A DNA stretch of 64,000 bases from Firmicutes bacterium CAG:534 (GTDB lineage Bacteria; Bacillota; Clostridia; Lachnospirales; Lachnospiraceae): positions 110,041-174,040 of the forward strand of contig FR894558.1 in NCBI GenBank assembly GCA_000436115.1, read 5' to 3'. Below the pieces are notes generated by a model. That model was given only the letters and a program-made list of their open reading frames with translations. It made no database searches and was not told the DNA's origin. Below are positions 1 through 7,889 of this stretch, piece after piece (position 1 is the stretch's first letter; the number at the start of each line of letters is the position of its first letter). A program made the translations under genes and the position numbers.

Positions 1-2
1 AG

Positions 3-779
3 GAGCGCGGCTATGCGTTTTCTCCTGTTAAAAATGCGGTGGTGCCGGAGGGAGTAACGGATCTGACAGGAACGGTGCTGGAAAGCGGAAAATATGGTTT
101 CGCAGGAACGGTAATTACACCCTCGGGGACGGTTGTAGCCGATAATACGGCAGGCGTACAGACCGTACAGGATGCCGGGGTATCGGTTGTGATTGACAGC
201 GCTTCCCTTACAAAGGATGAAAATACACAGGCACAGCTTGCCGGTGAAAACGGCAGCTTTGTACTGAAAATAAAGGACAGCGAGGATGCTGCCGCCCAAA
301 TAGCAGAGGCATATGGGGAATTGTACGGTGGAAAGGTACCGGATCATTTGCTGGCATATGATATTTCCCTGTATGATAATTCTCAAACGATCCCCATAAC
401 GAAGCTGGGAAAACAGACAGCGACCATACAGCTCAGCATTCCGGATGGAATATCACCGGAAAAAATGCATGTGGTGACTTTGGATCAGGACGGACAGCTT
501 GAAGCAGTGCAGTTCAGATTACTGGAGCTTTCCGGGAAACCCTGTGTACAATTTACTACAAACCATTTTTCACCTTATGGGATTTATACCTATTCGGACT
601 TAAACGGACAGGCCGTTGTGACAAATGGAAAGGCTGTGATCACAGATCTTTCCGGCAATAAGGATGATACTCCTGATACAGGGGATCCCATACATCCCAA
701 GTGGTTTTTGGCGATTGGACTTCTTGCAGGAGCAGTAGCGCTTTTCTTTTACAAAGGGAAAAGAAAAGGAATTTCATAA
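3..779 (+). CDS. C-terminal part of a sortase-anchored surface protein (5' end outside window)
   Basis: The reading frame is open to the left edge of the window, so this is only the last 258 codons of a longer protein. The N-terminal domains are missing and the function cannot be named. The visible part is rich in Gly, Thr and Val like an extracellular beta-sandwich protein. The end has the three-part layout of a cell-wall sorting signal: Pro-Asp-Thr-Gly-Asp (nt 672-686), a hydrophobic stretch of about 20 residues, and a basic tail (KGKRK). The motif departs from the classical LPxTG in having Thr-Pro-Asp-Thr-Gly-Asp. A rho-independent terminator follows directly. It is probably exported and attached to peptidoglycan by a sortase not encoded here. 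Confidence is high that it is a real anchored protein and low for any specific role. Confidence 0.75.
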   Translation, partial: ERGYAFSPVKNAVVPEGVTDLTGTVLESGKYGFAGTVITPSGTVVADNTAGVQTVQDAGVSVVIDSASLTKDENTQAQLAGENGSFVLKIKDSEDAAAQIAEAYGELYGGKVPDHLLAYDISLYDNSQTIPITKLGKQTATIQLSIPDGISPEKMHVVTLDQDGQLEAVQFRLLELSGKPCVQFTTNHFSPYGIYTYSDLNGQAVVTNGKAVITDLSGNKDDTPDTGDPIHPKWFLAIGLLAGAVALFFYKGKRKGIS

Positions 780-795
780 AGAGAGAACTGAGTAG

Positions 796-837
796 AAACT
801 CCCGGCATATGATAAGAAAAAGGCCGGGAGTTTTTTT
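796..837 (+). terminator. Rho-independent terminator after the surface protein gene
   Basis: A perfect 11-bp stem (796-806 AAACTCCCGGC with 823-833) encloses a 16-nt loop and runs into seven T residues (831-837). The next gene's ATG starts at 838, immediately after the T run, and its only plausible Shine-Dalgarno sequence, GGGAG at 826-830, lies in the 3' arm. Confidence 0.85.
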
Positions 838-1761
838 ATGCTTCGGGTAAGACGGCAAATAGGCTGCAGCGATGAACTGCTGGATACCTGCAGGGGATCA
901 GGAGTGACGGTTGCTATGTTAGACACCGGAGTGGCTCCCCATCCGGATTTTGAAAACAGAGTGATCGCCTTTGCAGATTTTGTGAATGAAAGAAGGACCC
1001 GGTACGATGACAGCGGGCATGGAACCCATGTTGCCGGGTGTTTGTGCGGCAGTGGACGTGTATCAAGGGGGCGCTATAAGGGAATTGCGCCTGACAGTCT
1101 TCTGGTGGTGGGAAAGGTTCTTGATTATAAGGGGGACGGAATATTAGAGAGCATGCTCCGCGGAATGGAGTGGATCCTTGGAATACAAAACAGATACAAT
1201 ATCCGCATTTTAAATATCTCTATTGGAATGGGAAGCGCACCTAATCAGGATAAAATGATGCAGCTCCTGTCGCTGGTGGATGAGGCGTGGAAACAGGGGA
1301 TCACAGTAGTATGTGCAGCAGGAAATATGGGGCCAAAGCCCATGAGCCTGTCGCCGTTGGGACAACGGGAGCAGGTGATTACGGTGGGGTGCCATGAGGG
1401 AGGATATTTTGGAAACCGAAAAGGACTGTGCGAGGATTATTCCAGCAGGGGACCAAGCCCCTATGCAATGAAAAAACCGGATATTGTGGCGCCGGGAACA
1501 GAGATTATTTCCTGCAGCTCAGGGATCAGGCTGAAAGGGCGTTGTTACCAGAATGCTTATGCAGCCAAGAGCGGGACCTCCATGGCAACGCCTATCGTAT
1601 CGGGAGGTGCGGCGCTGCTATTGCAGAAAAATCCGGCCCTGTCGAATGAAGAGGTAAAAAGGAAGCTGCTGCATACGGCGCATGATCTGGGAGAACCATG
1701 GAATAAGCAGGGATGGGGAATGATTGATATAAAAAAACTGCTGGAAAACGCAGGGGGATAA
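838..1761 (+). CDS. S8 (subtilisin-like) serine protease
   Basis: A 307-residue subtilase with all three catalytic blocks: Asp29 in the AMLDTGVAPHPDF segment, His61 in SGHGTHVAG, and Ser248 in SGTSMATP. Asn163 (AAGN) is in place for the oxyanion hole. There is no signal peptide and essentially no propeptide, since the Asp block starts about 29 residues in. It is therefore probably a cytoplasmic or intracellular-type subtilase rather than a secreted one. The start at 838 abuts the T run of the upstream terminator and uses GGGAG (826-830) as ribosome binding site, 7 nt away. No separate promoter fits between the hairpin and the start, so expression would depend on read-through or on a promoter inside the upstream gene. 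The physiological substrate is unknown. Confidence 0.9.
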   Translation: MLRVRRQIGCSDELLDTCRGSGVTVAMLDTGVAPHPDFENRVIAFADFVNERRTRYDDSGHGTHVAGCLCGSGRVSRGRYKGIAPDSLLVVGKVLDYKGDGILESMLRGMEWILGIQNRYNIRILNISIGMGSAPNQDKMMQLLSLVDEAWKQGITVVCAAGNMGPKPMSLSPLGQREQVITVGCHEGGYFGNRKGLCEDYSSRGPSPYAMKKPDIVAPGTEIISCSSGIRLKGRCYQNAYAAKSGTSMATPIVSGGAALLLQKNPALSNEEVKRKLLHTAHDLGEPWNKQGWGMIDIKKLLENAGG

Positions 1762-1770
1762 AAAAGGTCA

Positions 1771-1799
1771 TTGACAGAAGTTGTTCTATTGTATACAAT
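1771..1799 (+). promoter_or_regulatory. Sigma-A type promoter of the citrate synthase operon
   Basis: TTGACA (1771-1776), a 17-nt spacer and TACAAT (1794-1799) form a near-consensus housekeeping promoter about 50 nt upstream of the Re-citrate synthase start. The -10 element lies inside a 12-bp palindrome. Confidence 0.8.
1788..1799. promoter_or_regulatory. Palindromic operator candidate for the GntR regulator
   Basis: ATTGTATACAAT is a perfect 12-bp palindrome covering the whole -10 element. Its T-G-T...A-C-A layout is typical of sites bound by FadR/FCD-type GntR repressors, and such a regulator is the second gene of the operon. A partly matching copy (TACACAAT, ending near 1809) follows at once. 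Binding here would block RNA polymerase. The assignment to this regulator is inferred from motif and position. Confidence 0.55.
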
Positions 1800-1849
1800 T
1801 ATACACAATAACAGCGTTAAAAAGGGAAAACAGAGGGAGGAAATGAATC

Positions 1850-3262
1850 ATGGCTGATGATAATGATCTTTTTTTAGACAGACCGGTTTCACTGAACACG
1901 AAGAACAACCTGCTTGAGATTGAAGAGCATATGTACATATTGGATGATGTCAAAAAGCCCAATGTGTTCCGGAATATGTTCCCTTATTCTGAGGTGCCAA
2001 AGATACCGTTCAATGACAGGATCGTGCCGCATAATATGCCCAAGGATATCTGGATCACGGACACCACTTTTCGTGATGGACAGCAGTCGAGAGCGCCCTA
2101 TACCACAGAGCAGATCGTCAAAATTTACGATTACCTGCACAGACTGGGCGGGCCAAACGGAATGATCCGCGCCAGCGAATTTTTTCTGTACAGCAAAAAG
2201 GACAGAGATGCCGTTTACAAATGTATGGAGAGGGGCTATGATTTTCCACAGGTTACCAGCTGGATCCGGGCAAGCAAGGAGGATTTCAAGCTTGTCAAGG
2301 AAATCGGAATGCCGGAAACCGGAATTTTGGTAAGCTGTTCTGATTATCATATTTTCTTGAAACTGAAAATGACCAGAAAACAGGCCATGGAACATTATCT
2401 GAGCGTGGTTCGGGACTGCCTGGAAGAGGGGATCAGCGTCAGATGCCATCTGGAGGATATTACCAGAGCCGACATTTATGGTTATGTAGTGCCTTTCTGC
2501 CTGGAACTGATGAAGCTGATGGAAGAGTATAAGATCCCTATCAAGGTAAGAGCTTGCGATACTATGGGATATGGTGTAAACTACCCTGGTGCGGTTATTC
2601 CAAGAAGTGTTCAGGGAATTATTTATGCGATCCACACCCATGCAGGAGTTCCCCATGAGCTGATTGAGTGGCACGGACATAATGATTTTTACAAAGCTGT
2701 GGTCAATTCTACAACGGCATGGCTGTATGGCTGCTCCGGCGTCAATACTTCTTTATTTGGCATCGGAGAAAGAACCGGAAATACGCCGCTTGAGGCAATG
2801 GTATTTGAGTATGCACAGCTGAAAGGGGATCTGAACGGAATGGACACCACCGTGATCACCGAGCTTGCAGAATACTATGAGAAGGAGATCGGATATCATA
2901 TTCCGGAGAGAACTCCCTTTGTAGGAAAGAATTTCAATGTGACCAGAGCCGGAATTCATGCAGACGGCCTCTTAAAGAATGAGGAGATCTACAATATTTT
3001 TGATACGGACAAATTCTTAAACAGACCGGTTCTGTGCGCCGTATCCAATACCTCCGGGCTGGCAGGAATTGCACACTGGATCAATACCTATTTTAAGCTG
3101 AAGGAGGACAAGCAGCTTGATAAATCAAGTCCTCTCGTAGCAGAACTGAAAAAATGGGTAGATAAACAGTATGAGGACGGACGTGTGACCGTAATCACGG
3201 ATAAGGAATTAATTGAGCAGATAGCGATCGTCTGCAAAAAACTGGATATGACCATAGGGTAA
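1850..3262 (+). CDS. Probable Re-citrate synthase (isopropylmalate/homocitrate synthase-like)
   Basis: A 470-residue member of the HMG-CoA lyase-like aldolase superfamily that includes isopropylmalate and homocitrate synthases. The metal and substrate motifs are visible: DTTFRDGQQS at residues 71-80 and HGHND at 275-279. The N-terminal extension of about 65 residues before the barrel, the modest length without the LeuA regulatory domain, and the operon with isocitrate dehydrogenase all fit the Re-face-specific citrate synthase first characterised in Clostridium kluyveri, which replaces the ordinary Si-enzyme in several anaerobes. It would condense acetyl-CoA with oxaloacetate to citrate as the first step towards glutamate. 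Automated annotation may call it 2-isopropylmalate or homocitrate synthase. The start at 1850 has GGGAGG 9 nt upstream. Family is certain; the citrate activity is inferred from context. Confidence 0.75.
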   Translation: MADDNDLFLDRPVSLNTKNNLLEIEEHMYILDDVKKPNVFRNMFPYSEVPKIPFNDRIVPHNMPKDIWITDTTFRDGQQSRAPYTTEQIVKIYDYLHRLGGPNGMIRASEFFLYSKKDRDAVYKCMERGYDFPQVTSWIRASKEDFKLVKEIGMPETGILVSCSDYHIFLKLKMTRKQAMEHYLSVVRDCLEEGISVRCHLEDITRADIYGYVVPFCLELMKLMEEYKIPIKVRACDTMGYGVNYPGAVIPRSVQGIIYAIHTHAGVPHELIEWHGHNDFYKAVVNSTTAWLYGCSGVNTSLFGIGERTGNTPLEAMVFEYAQLKGDLNGMDTTVITELAEYYEKEIGYHIPERTPFVGKNFNVTRAGIHADGLLKNEEIYNIFDTDKFLNRPVLCAVSNTSGLAGIAHWINTYFKLKEDKQLDKSSPLVAELKKWVDKQYEDGRVTVITDKELIEQIAIVCKKLDMTIG

Positions 3263-3288
3263 TCCGGTATTTTGGAAAGAAGGAAAAA

Positions 3289-4008
3289 ATGAGTAAATAT
3301 GATTTAAAGCAGGAGGTAACAGATAAATACTCCCTGCGGGGCAGAGTGTTCCACAAGTTGAGAGAGGACATTCTGAACGGAAGGTACAAGGAACATGAGG
3401 AACTGAAGGAGGTAGCCATCGGAGAAGAGCTTGGCGTCAGCAGGACGCCGGTCAGGGAGGCTTTCAGGCAGCTTGAACTGGAAGGACTGATCCAGATCAT
3501 TCCCAATAAAGGAGCATATGTGACCGGTATCACAGCAAAGGATGTGAAGGATATTTATATGATCAGATCCTCGCTTGAGGGAATGTGCGCAAGGCTTGCT
3601 ACAGAACATATCACGCCGGAACAGCTTGAGGAGCTGGAGGAGAACGTTTATCTTGCAAGCTTTCATGCTTCTAAGGGCCATATGGAACAGATGGCGGAGC
3701 TTGACAATCGTTTTCATGACATCCTGTACGCAGCCTGCGATTCCAAAATGCTTGAAAATCTGCTTCAGGATTTCCACCAGTATGTGATCCGGATCAGGAA
3801 AAAAACACTTTCTACAAGAGAAAGAGGAATTGCATCCAATGAAGAGCACAGACGGATCATGGAAGCGATCAGGGATGGAAAAGCGCAGGAGGCTGAGAAG
3901 GCAGCAACACAGCATATGATCAATGCTTATGATAATATCGTAAAGAATGGATTATACGATATTTTAAAAGAAGAGGAAAGGACGGAGGAAAGAATTGGAC
4001 AAGATTAA
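3289..4008 (+). CDS. GntR family regulator (FadR/FCD subfamily)
   Basis: A 239-residue regulator. Residues about 15-80 are a GntR winged helix (ELGVSRTPVREAFRQLELEGLI, split across the recognition helix). Residues about 90-225 are a helical FCD effector domain with His and Asp residues that usually bind a metal and a carboxylate ligand. It lies between citrate synthase and isocitrate dehydrogenase, and its 3' end overlaps the latter by 14 nt, so the three genes are co-transcribed. A palindrome over the operon promoter (1788-1799) suggests autoregulated repression, with citrate or a related tri- or dicarboxylate as a reasonable but unproven effector. Confidence 0.9.
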   Translation: MSKYDLKQEVTDKYSLRGRVFHKLREDILNGRYKEHEELKEVAIGEELGVSRTPVREAFRQLELEGLIQIIPNKGAYVTGITAKDVKDIYMIRSSLEGMCARLATEHITPEQLEELEENVYLASFHASKGHMEQMAELDNRFHDILYAACDSKMLENLLQDFHQYVIRIRKKTLSTRERGIASNEEHRRIMEAIRDGKAQEAEKAATQHMINAYDNIVKNGLYDILKEEERTEERIGQD

Positions 4009-5203
4009 AATGCAGACTCCCCTGGTGGAGATGGATGGAGATGAAATGACCAGAATTCTCTGGAAGATGATAAAGGATGAGCTTCTCCTTCCATTTATAG
4101 ATTTAAAAACGGAATACTATGATCTGGGACTGGAACACAGAAATGAAACCAATGACCAGGTAACAGTGGACAGCGCCAATGCAACCCTGAAGTACGGAGT
4201 GGCAGTAAAATGTGCGACCATTACTCCTAACGCAGCCAGAATGACAGAGTACAATCTGAAGGAAATGTGGAAAAGCCCCAACGGAACCATCAGAGCCATT
4301 CTGGATGGAACTGTATTCAGAGCGCCCATTCTGGTAAACGGGATCGTACCTTATGTAAAGAACTGGACGAAACCCATTACCATTGCCCGTCATGCTTATG
4401 GGGATGTTTATAAGAATGCAGAAATGAAGATCCCGGGAAAGGGCAGGGCAGAACTGGTCTTTACAGCAGAGGACGGAACACAGACAAGAGAGCTGATCCA
4501 TGACTTTGACGGAGCAGGGATCATCCAGGGAATCCACAACACTGAAAAGTCTATTTCCAGCTTTGCAAGAGCCTGCTTTAGCTATGCGGTAGACACCAGG
4601 CAGGATCTGTGGTTTTCCACAAAGGATACGATTTCCAAGAAGTATGACCATACCTTTAAGGACATTTTCCAGGAGATCTACGAAAAGGAATATAAGGAAA
4701 AATTTGAGAAGCTTGGGATCGAGTATTTCTATACGTTGATTGATGATGCCGTAGCGAGAGTGATCCGTTCAGAAGGCGGATTTATCTGGGCATGTAAAAA
4801 CTATGATGGAGATGTGATGTCAGATATGGTGGCAACCGCATATGGAGATCTGTCCATGATGACCTCTGTTCTGGTATCCCCCAACGGTGTTTATGAGTAT
4901 GAAGCGGCGCATGGAACCGTACAGCGCCACTATTATAAGCACCTGAAGGGAGAGGAGACTTCTACCAACTCCATTGCTACGATCTTTGCATGGACAGGGG
5001 CGCTTAGAAAGCGCGGAGAGCTGGATCAGAACGCAGCGCTCATGCAGTTTGCGGATAAACTGGAAAAAGCCTGCATCAAGACCGTTGAAGACGGCAAGAT
5101 GACAAAGAGCCTGTCTTTGATTTCCACCTGTGAGCATCCGGTAATCTTAAACAGTCTTGAGTTTATTCAGGCCATCAGGGAAACACTGGAGAGCCTTATG
5201 TAG
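3995..5203 (+). CDS. icd: NADP-dependent isocitrate dehydrogenase
   Basis: Oxidatively decarboxylates isocitrate to 2-oxoglutarate, giving NADPH. At 402 residues it matches the homodimeric, eukaryote-like (type II) enzyme rather than the E. coli type. Visible signatures are the N-terminal PLVEMDGDEMTRILW block, a substrate-binding region around SPNGTIR, and the NAD(P)-site region around YEYEAAHGTVQRHY. Translation most likely begins at TTG 3995, with GGAGGA 5 nt upstream; it is inside the end of the GntR gene, and the N-terminus MDKIKM matches family members better than the ATG at 4010. The gene converges on the ABC-F gene with an 8-nt overlap of stop regions and no terminator between them. 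Confidence 0.95.
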   Translation: MDKIKMQTPLVEMDGDEMTRILWKMIKDELLLPFIDLKTEYYDLGLEHRNETNDQVTVDSANATLKYGVAVKCATITPNAARMTEYNLKEMWKSPNGTIRAILDGTVFRAPILVNGIVPYVKNWTKPITIARHAYGDVYKNAEMKIPGKGRAELVFTAEDGTQTRELIHDFDGAGIIQGIHNTEKSISSFARACFSYAVDTRQDLWFSTKDTISKKYDHTFKDIFQEIYEKEYKEKFEKLGIEYFYTLIDDAVARVIRSEGGFIWACKNYDGDVMSDMVATAYGDLSMMTSVLVSPNGVYEYEAAHGTVQRHYYKHLKGEETSTNSIATIFAWTGALRKRGELDQNAALMQFADKLEKACIKTVEDGKMTKSLSLISTCEHPVILNSLEFIQAIRETLESLM

Positions 5204-7109
5204 CATCTGCCAGAGCTTCCCATTGTTCATACAGACCTTCGAGCTTGTCAGCCAGTTCTTTTTGACGGCTGGCAAGCTTTTGTAATTCAGCCACATTGGT
5301 AGCAATGGAGGGATCTGACATTTTTGCGTCGATTTCCTTTTGCTCCTGTTCCAGGAGGGCAATGGATTCCTCGCATTTTTTCAGATCGTTTTCCTTTTTC
5401 CGCTTATCGGCCTGAAGCTTTTTCTGCGCCTGCCAGTCCAGCTTTGTCTCAGTCGGAAGGTATTCCTTCTGAGAGGGAGAGGCAGGGAGTGTGGAAAGGG
5501 AAGCTTCCGTTTTCTTTTCCAGGTAATAATCGTAATTTCCGAGATAACCGGTCAGAGCGCCCTCTGAAAGCTCCAGGATCCTGCTGGCAGTCCGGTTGAT
5601 GAAGTAACGGTCATGGGAAACATAAAGAACTGTGCCCTCATAAGCGTTGATGGCGTCCTCCAGGATTTCCTTAGAAGTAATATCAAGGTGGTTTGTGGGC
5701 TCGTCCAGGATCAGAAAATTGGATTCGGAAAGCATGAGTTTGGCAAGGGAAACACGGCCGCGCTCGCCACCGCTTAAATCCTTTATCCGCTTAAACACAT
5801 CCTCGCCGGTAAAAAGAAAAGCGGCAAGAGTGCTGCGGATTTCCGTATTATCCAGATAAGGATAGGAATCCGATATTTCATCAAACAAGGTTTTCTCTGG
5901 ATGCAGCACATGATGCTCCTGATCATAGTAGCCGATATGGACGTTAGTGCCAAGGGTAAGCGTTCCTGTGTCGGCAGGAAGCAGGCCGTTGATGATCTTT
6001 AAGATCGTTGTTTTGCCGGTGCCATTATCGCCGATAATGGCAACATGCTCGCCACGCTTTAAATCCATGGAGAGGTGCTTAAAGAGCAGATGCTCCCCAA
6101 AGGACTTGGAAAGATCTTCGATATGCAGAACATCATTTCCACTGGTGCATCTGGGAGTCAGGGTTATGTGGATATCGCTTCTTGTCTGGGTGGGTTTATC
6201 CAAAACATCCATTTTGTTTAAAGCTTTTTCGCGGCTTTCAGCCCGTTTAATGGATTTTTCACGGTTAAAGGAACGGAGCTTTTCAATGACTTCCTCCTGG
6301 TGCTTTATTTCCTGCTGTTGTTTCAGATATGCGTTTAATGCGGCAGAACGAAGCTGTTCCTTTTTGACGGCATAGTCAGAATAATTTCCAAGGAAGGTGG
6401 TTGCCTTTGTCTGATCGATTTCGATGATCTTTCCGGCAATGCGGTCAAGGAAATAGCGGTCATGGGAAACAATGAGGACAGCGCCTTTATAATTCAGGAG
6501 ATAGGTTTCCAGCCAGGCAATGGAATTAAGATCCAGGTGGTTGGTGGGCTCATCCAGGATGATCAGATCCGGTTTTTGCAAAAGAAGTTTTCCAAGCGCA
6601 ACACGGGTCTTTTGTCCTCCGGAAAGGGTGGAGATCTTTTTGGAAAATTCTTCTTCCGTAAAGCCAAGTCCTTTTAAAATGCCGGTTACTTCACTTTGAT
6701 AGGCGTAACCGTTGGCCAGCTCAAAGGAATGGGTCAGACGGGTGTAGGTTTCCATCAGTTTTTCCAGCTCCCTGCCGGATGTCTGTTTCATGGCCAGCTC
6801 CAGAGAACGGATGCGGCTTTCCATTTCGATCACATCTGATTTGGCGGTAAGGAGTTCTTCATAGATGGTGTTCTGACTGCTTACAGCCTGATCCTGTGCC
6901 AGATAACCGATGGTTTTATCCTTTGACAGGGTTACCAGGCCGTGATCCGAAGCTATTTCGCCTACGATAATACGCAGAAGCGTTGTCTTTCCGGCGCCGT
7001 TCAGGCCGACAATGGCGGCTTTATCGTAGTCCTCCAGGTGAAAGGACACCTCTTTTAAAACAGGAACCTCGTTAAATGCTTTTGAAATATTTTGACATGA
7101 TAAGATCAT
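5196..7109 (-). CDS. ABC-F family ATPase (ribosome-associated, YdiF/Uup-like)
   Basis: A 637-residue protein with two complete ABC ATPase domains and no membrane segments. The first Walker A (GLNGAGKTT) is at residues 35-43 and its signature is LSGGQKTR; the second domain has GDNGTGKTT and LSGGERGR. A charged linker of about 80 residues joins them, as in ABC-F factors that enter the ribosomal E site. A C-terminal coiled coil of about 80 residues, rich in Lys and Glu, resembles the Uup/YdiF type. The likely role is in translation or ribosome rescue; whether it confers antibiotic resistance cannot be told from sequence. The ATG at 7109 has AAGGAAG upstream and starts directly at the ABC domain; a longer in-frame extension to 7181 would run through the promoter. 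It is divergent from rex. Confidence 0.9.
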   Translation of the reverse strand: MILSCQNISKAFNEVPVLKEVSFHLEDYDKAAIVGLNGAGKTTLLRIIVGEIASDHGLVTLSKDKTIGYLAQDQAVSSQNTIYEELLTAKSDVIEMESRIRSLELAMKQTSGRELEKLMETYTRLTHSFELANGYAYQSEVTGILKGLGFTEEEFSKKISTLSGGQKTRVALGKLLLQKPDLIILDEPTNHLDLNSIAWLETYLLNYKGAVLIVSHDRYFLDRIAGKIIEIDQTKATTFLGNYSDYAVKKEQLRSAALNAYLKQQQEIKHQEEVIEKLRSFNREKSIKRAESREKALNKMDVLDKPTQTRSDIHITLTPRCTSGNDVLHIEDLSKSFGEHLLFKHLSMDLKRGEHVAIIGDNGTGKTTILKIINGLLPADTGTLTLGTNVHIGYYDQEHHVLHPEKTLFDEISDSYPYLDNTEIRSTLAAFLFTGEDVFKRIKDLSGGERGRVSLAKLMLSESNFLILDEPTNHLDITSKEILEDAINAYEGTVLYVSHDRYFINRTASRILELSEGALTGYLGNYDYYLEKKTEASLSTLPASPSQKEYLPTETKLDWQAQKKLQADKRKKENDLKKCEESIALLEQEQKEIDAKMSDPSIATNVAELQKLASRQKELADKLEGLYEQWEALADAT

Positions 7110-7152
7110 TGATGTTTCTTCCTTATTTTTATTATATTCTGTATTCCGTTTC

Positions 7153-7181
7153 AGTTTACAGAGGATAAAAGGGAATGTCAA
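7153..7181 (-). promoter_or_regulatory. Promoter of the ABC-F gene
   Basis: On the minus strand TTGACA (7181-7176) is followed by a 17-nt spacer and TAAACT (7158-7153). The -35 hexamer is one arm of a 20-bp inverted repeat whose other arm is the -35 of the opposing rex promoter. Confidence 0.55.
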
Positions 7182-7193
7182 TGAATTGACATT
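7174..7193. repeat. 20-bp inverted repeat holding two back-to-back -35 boxes
   Basis: AATGTCAATGAATTGACATT consists of 9-bp perfect arms around GA. Each arm carries a TTGACA -35 element, one for rex and one for the ABC-F gene. The symmetry may simply come from two consensus -35 boxes facing apart, or may be a binding site. Confidence 0.6.
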
Positions 7194-7214
7194 ATTTTAA
7201 CATTGTTATATATT
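7186..7214 (+). promoter_or_regulatory. Promoter of the rex operon
   Basis: TTGACA (7186-7191), a 17-nt spacer and TATATT (7209-7214) give a near-consensus promoter 33 nt before the rex start. Confidence 0.8.
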
Positions 7215-7220
7215 TAACTT
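7203..7220. promoter_or_regulatory. Probable Rex operator (autoregulation)
   Basis: TTGTTATATATTTAACTT matches the clostridial Rex consensus TTGTTAANNNNTTAACAA at most fixed positions (6 of 7 in the left half, 5 of 7 in the right). It covers the -10 element of the rex promoter, where a bound repressor would exclude polymerase. Rex leaves DNA when NADH is high, so the operon should be induced by a reduced NAD pool. Confidence 0.65.
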
Positions 7221-7246
7221 ATATCAAAAAACAGGGGGCATTCCAA

Positions 7247-7888
7247 ATGGAACAAAAGGAAATTTCACAGGCAGTTATTGGGCGTCTGCCGAGATATTTC
7301 AGATATTTGGGTGAACTGAAGGATGAGGGGATTGAACGGATTTCATCGCAGGAGCTTTCCGACATTATGAAGGTGACGGCATCCCAGATCCGGCAGGATT
7401 TTAATAATTTTGGAGGCTTCGGACAACAGGGATATGGCTACAAGGTAGAGTACCTTTATCAGGAGATCGGCAAGATCCTGGGTCTTGACAAAACCCATCA
7501 TCTTATTATCATCGGAGCAGGCAATTTAGGCCAGGCCCTTGCCAATTATATGAATTTTGAAAGAAGAGGATTTCTTTTTAAGGGGATTTTTGATAATAAC
7601 CCTGCGCTGTTTGGGAAAAAGATCCGGAATTTGGAAGTGAAGCCCATGGATGAGCTTGAGCAGTTTGTAAGAGAAAATAATATTGATATTGCGGTGCTGA
7701 CTATACCAAAGAACAGCGCCATCCAGGTGGCGGAGCGGCTTGCCGCCAATGGGATCAAGGGTATCTGGAATTTTGCCCATGTGGATTTGAATGTGCCGCA
7801 GGAGATCCAGGTAGAGAATGTTCATTTGTCAGACAGCCTGATGAAGCTTACTTATAATATCAATTGTTTTGGGCAGGGAGGTGACTGA
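7247..7888 (+). CDS. rex: Redox-sensing transcriptional repressor Rex
   Basis: A 213-residue NADH/NAD+ sensor. Residues about 1-80 form a winged helix (SSQELSDIMKVTASQIRQDF) and the rest a Rossmann domain with the nucleotide-binding turn IIGAGNLGQALANY and the C-terminal domain-swap helix. In clostridia Rex controls fermentation and reductant-disposal genes. The gene heads an operon with a coiled-coil protein, the NAD(P)HX repair enzyme and alanine racemase. A Rex-type site over its own promoter points to autoregulation. Length and motifs are standard for the family. Confidence 0.97.
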   Translation: MEQKEISQAVIGRLPRYFRYLGELKDEGIERISSQELSDIMKVTASQIRQDFNNFGGFGQQGYGYKVEYLYQEIGKILGLDKTHHLIIIGAGNLGQALANYMNFERRGFLFKGIFDNNPALFGKKIRNLEVKPMDELEQFVRENNIDIAVLTIPKNSAIQVAERLAANGIKGIWNFAHVDLNVPQEIQVENVHLSDSLMKLTYNINCFGQGGD

Positions 7889-7889
7889 C

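Noticed and set aside
1889..2680. Minus-strand reading frame of 263 codons
   Set aside because: Entirely antisense to the citrate synthase gene, whose family and motifs are clear; no promoter or ribosome site.
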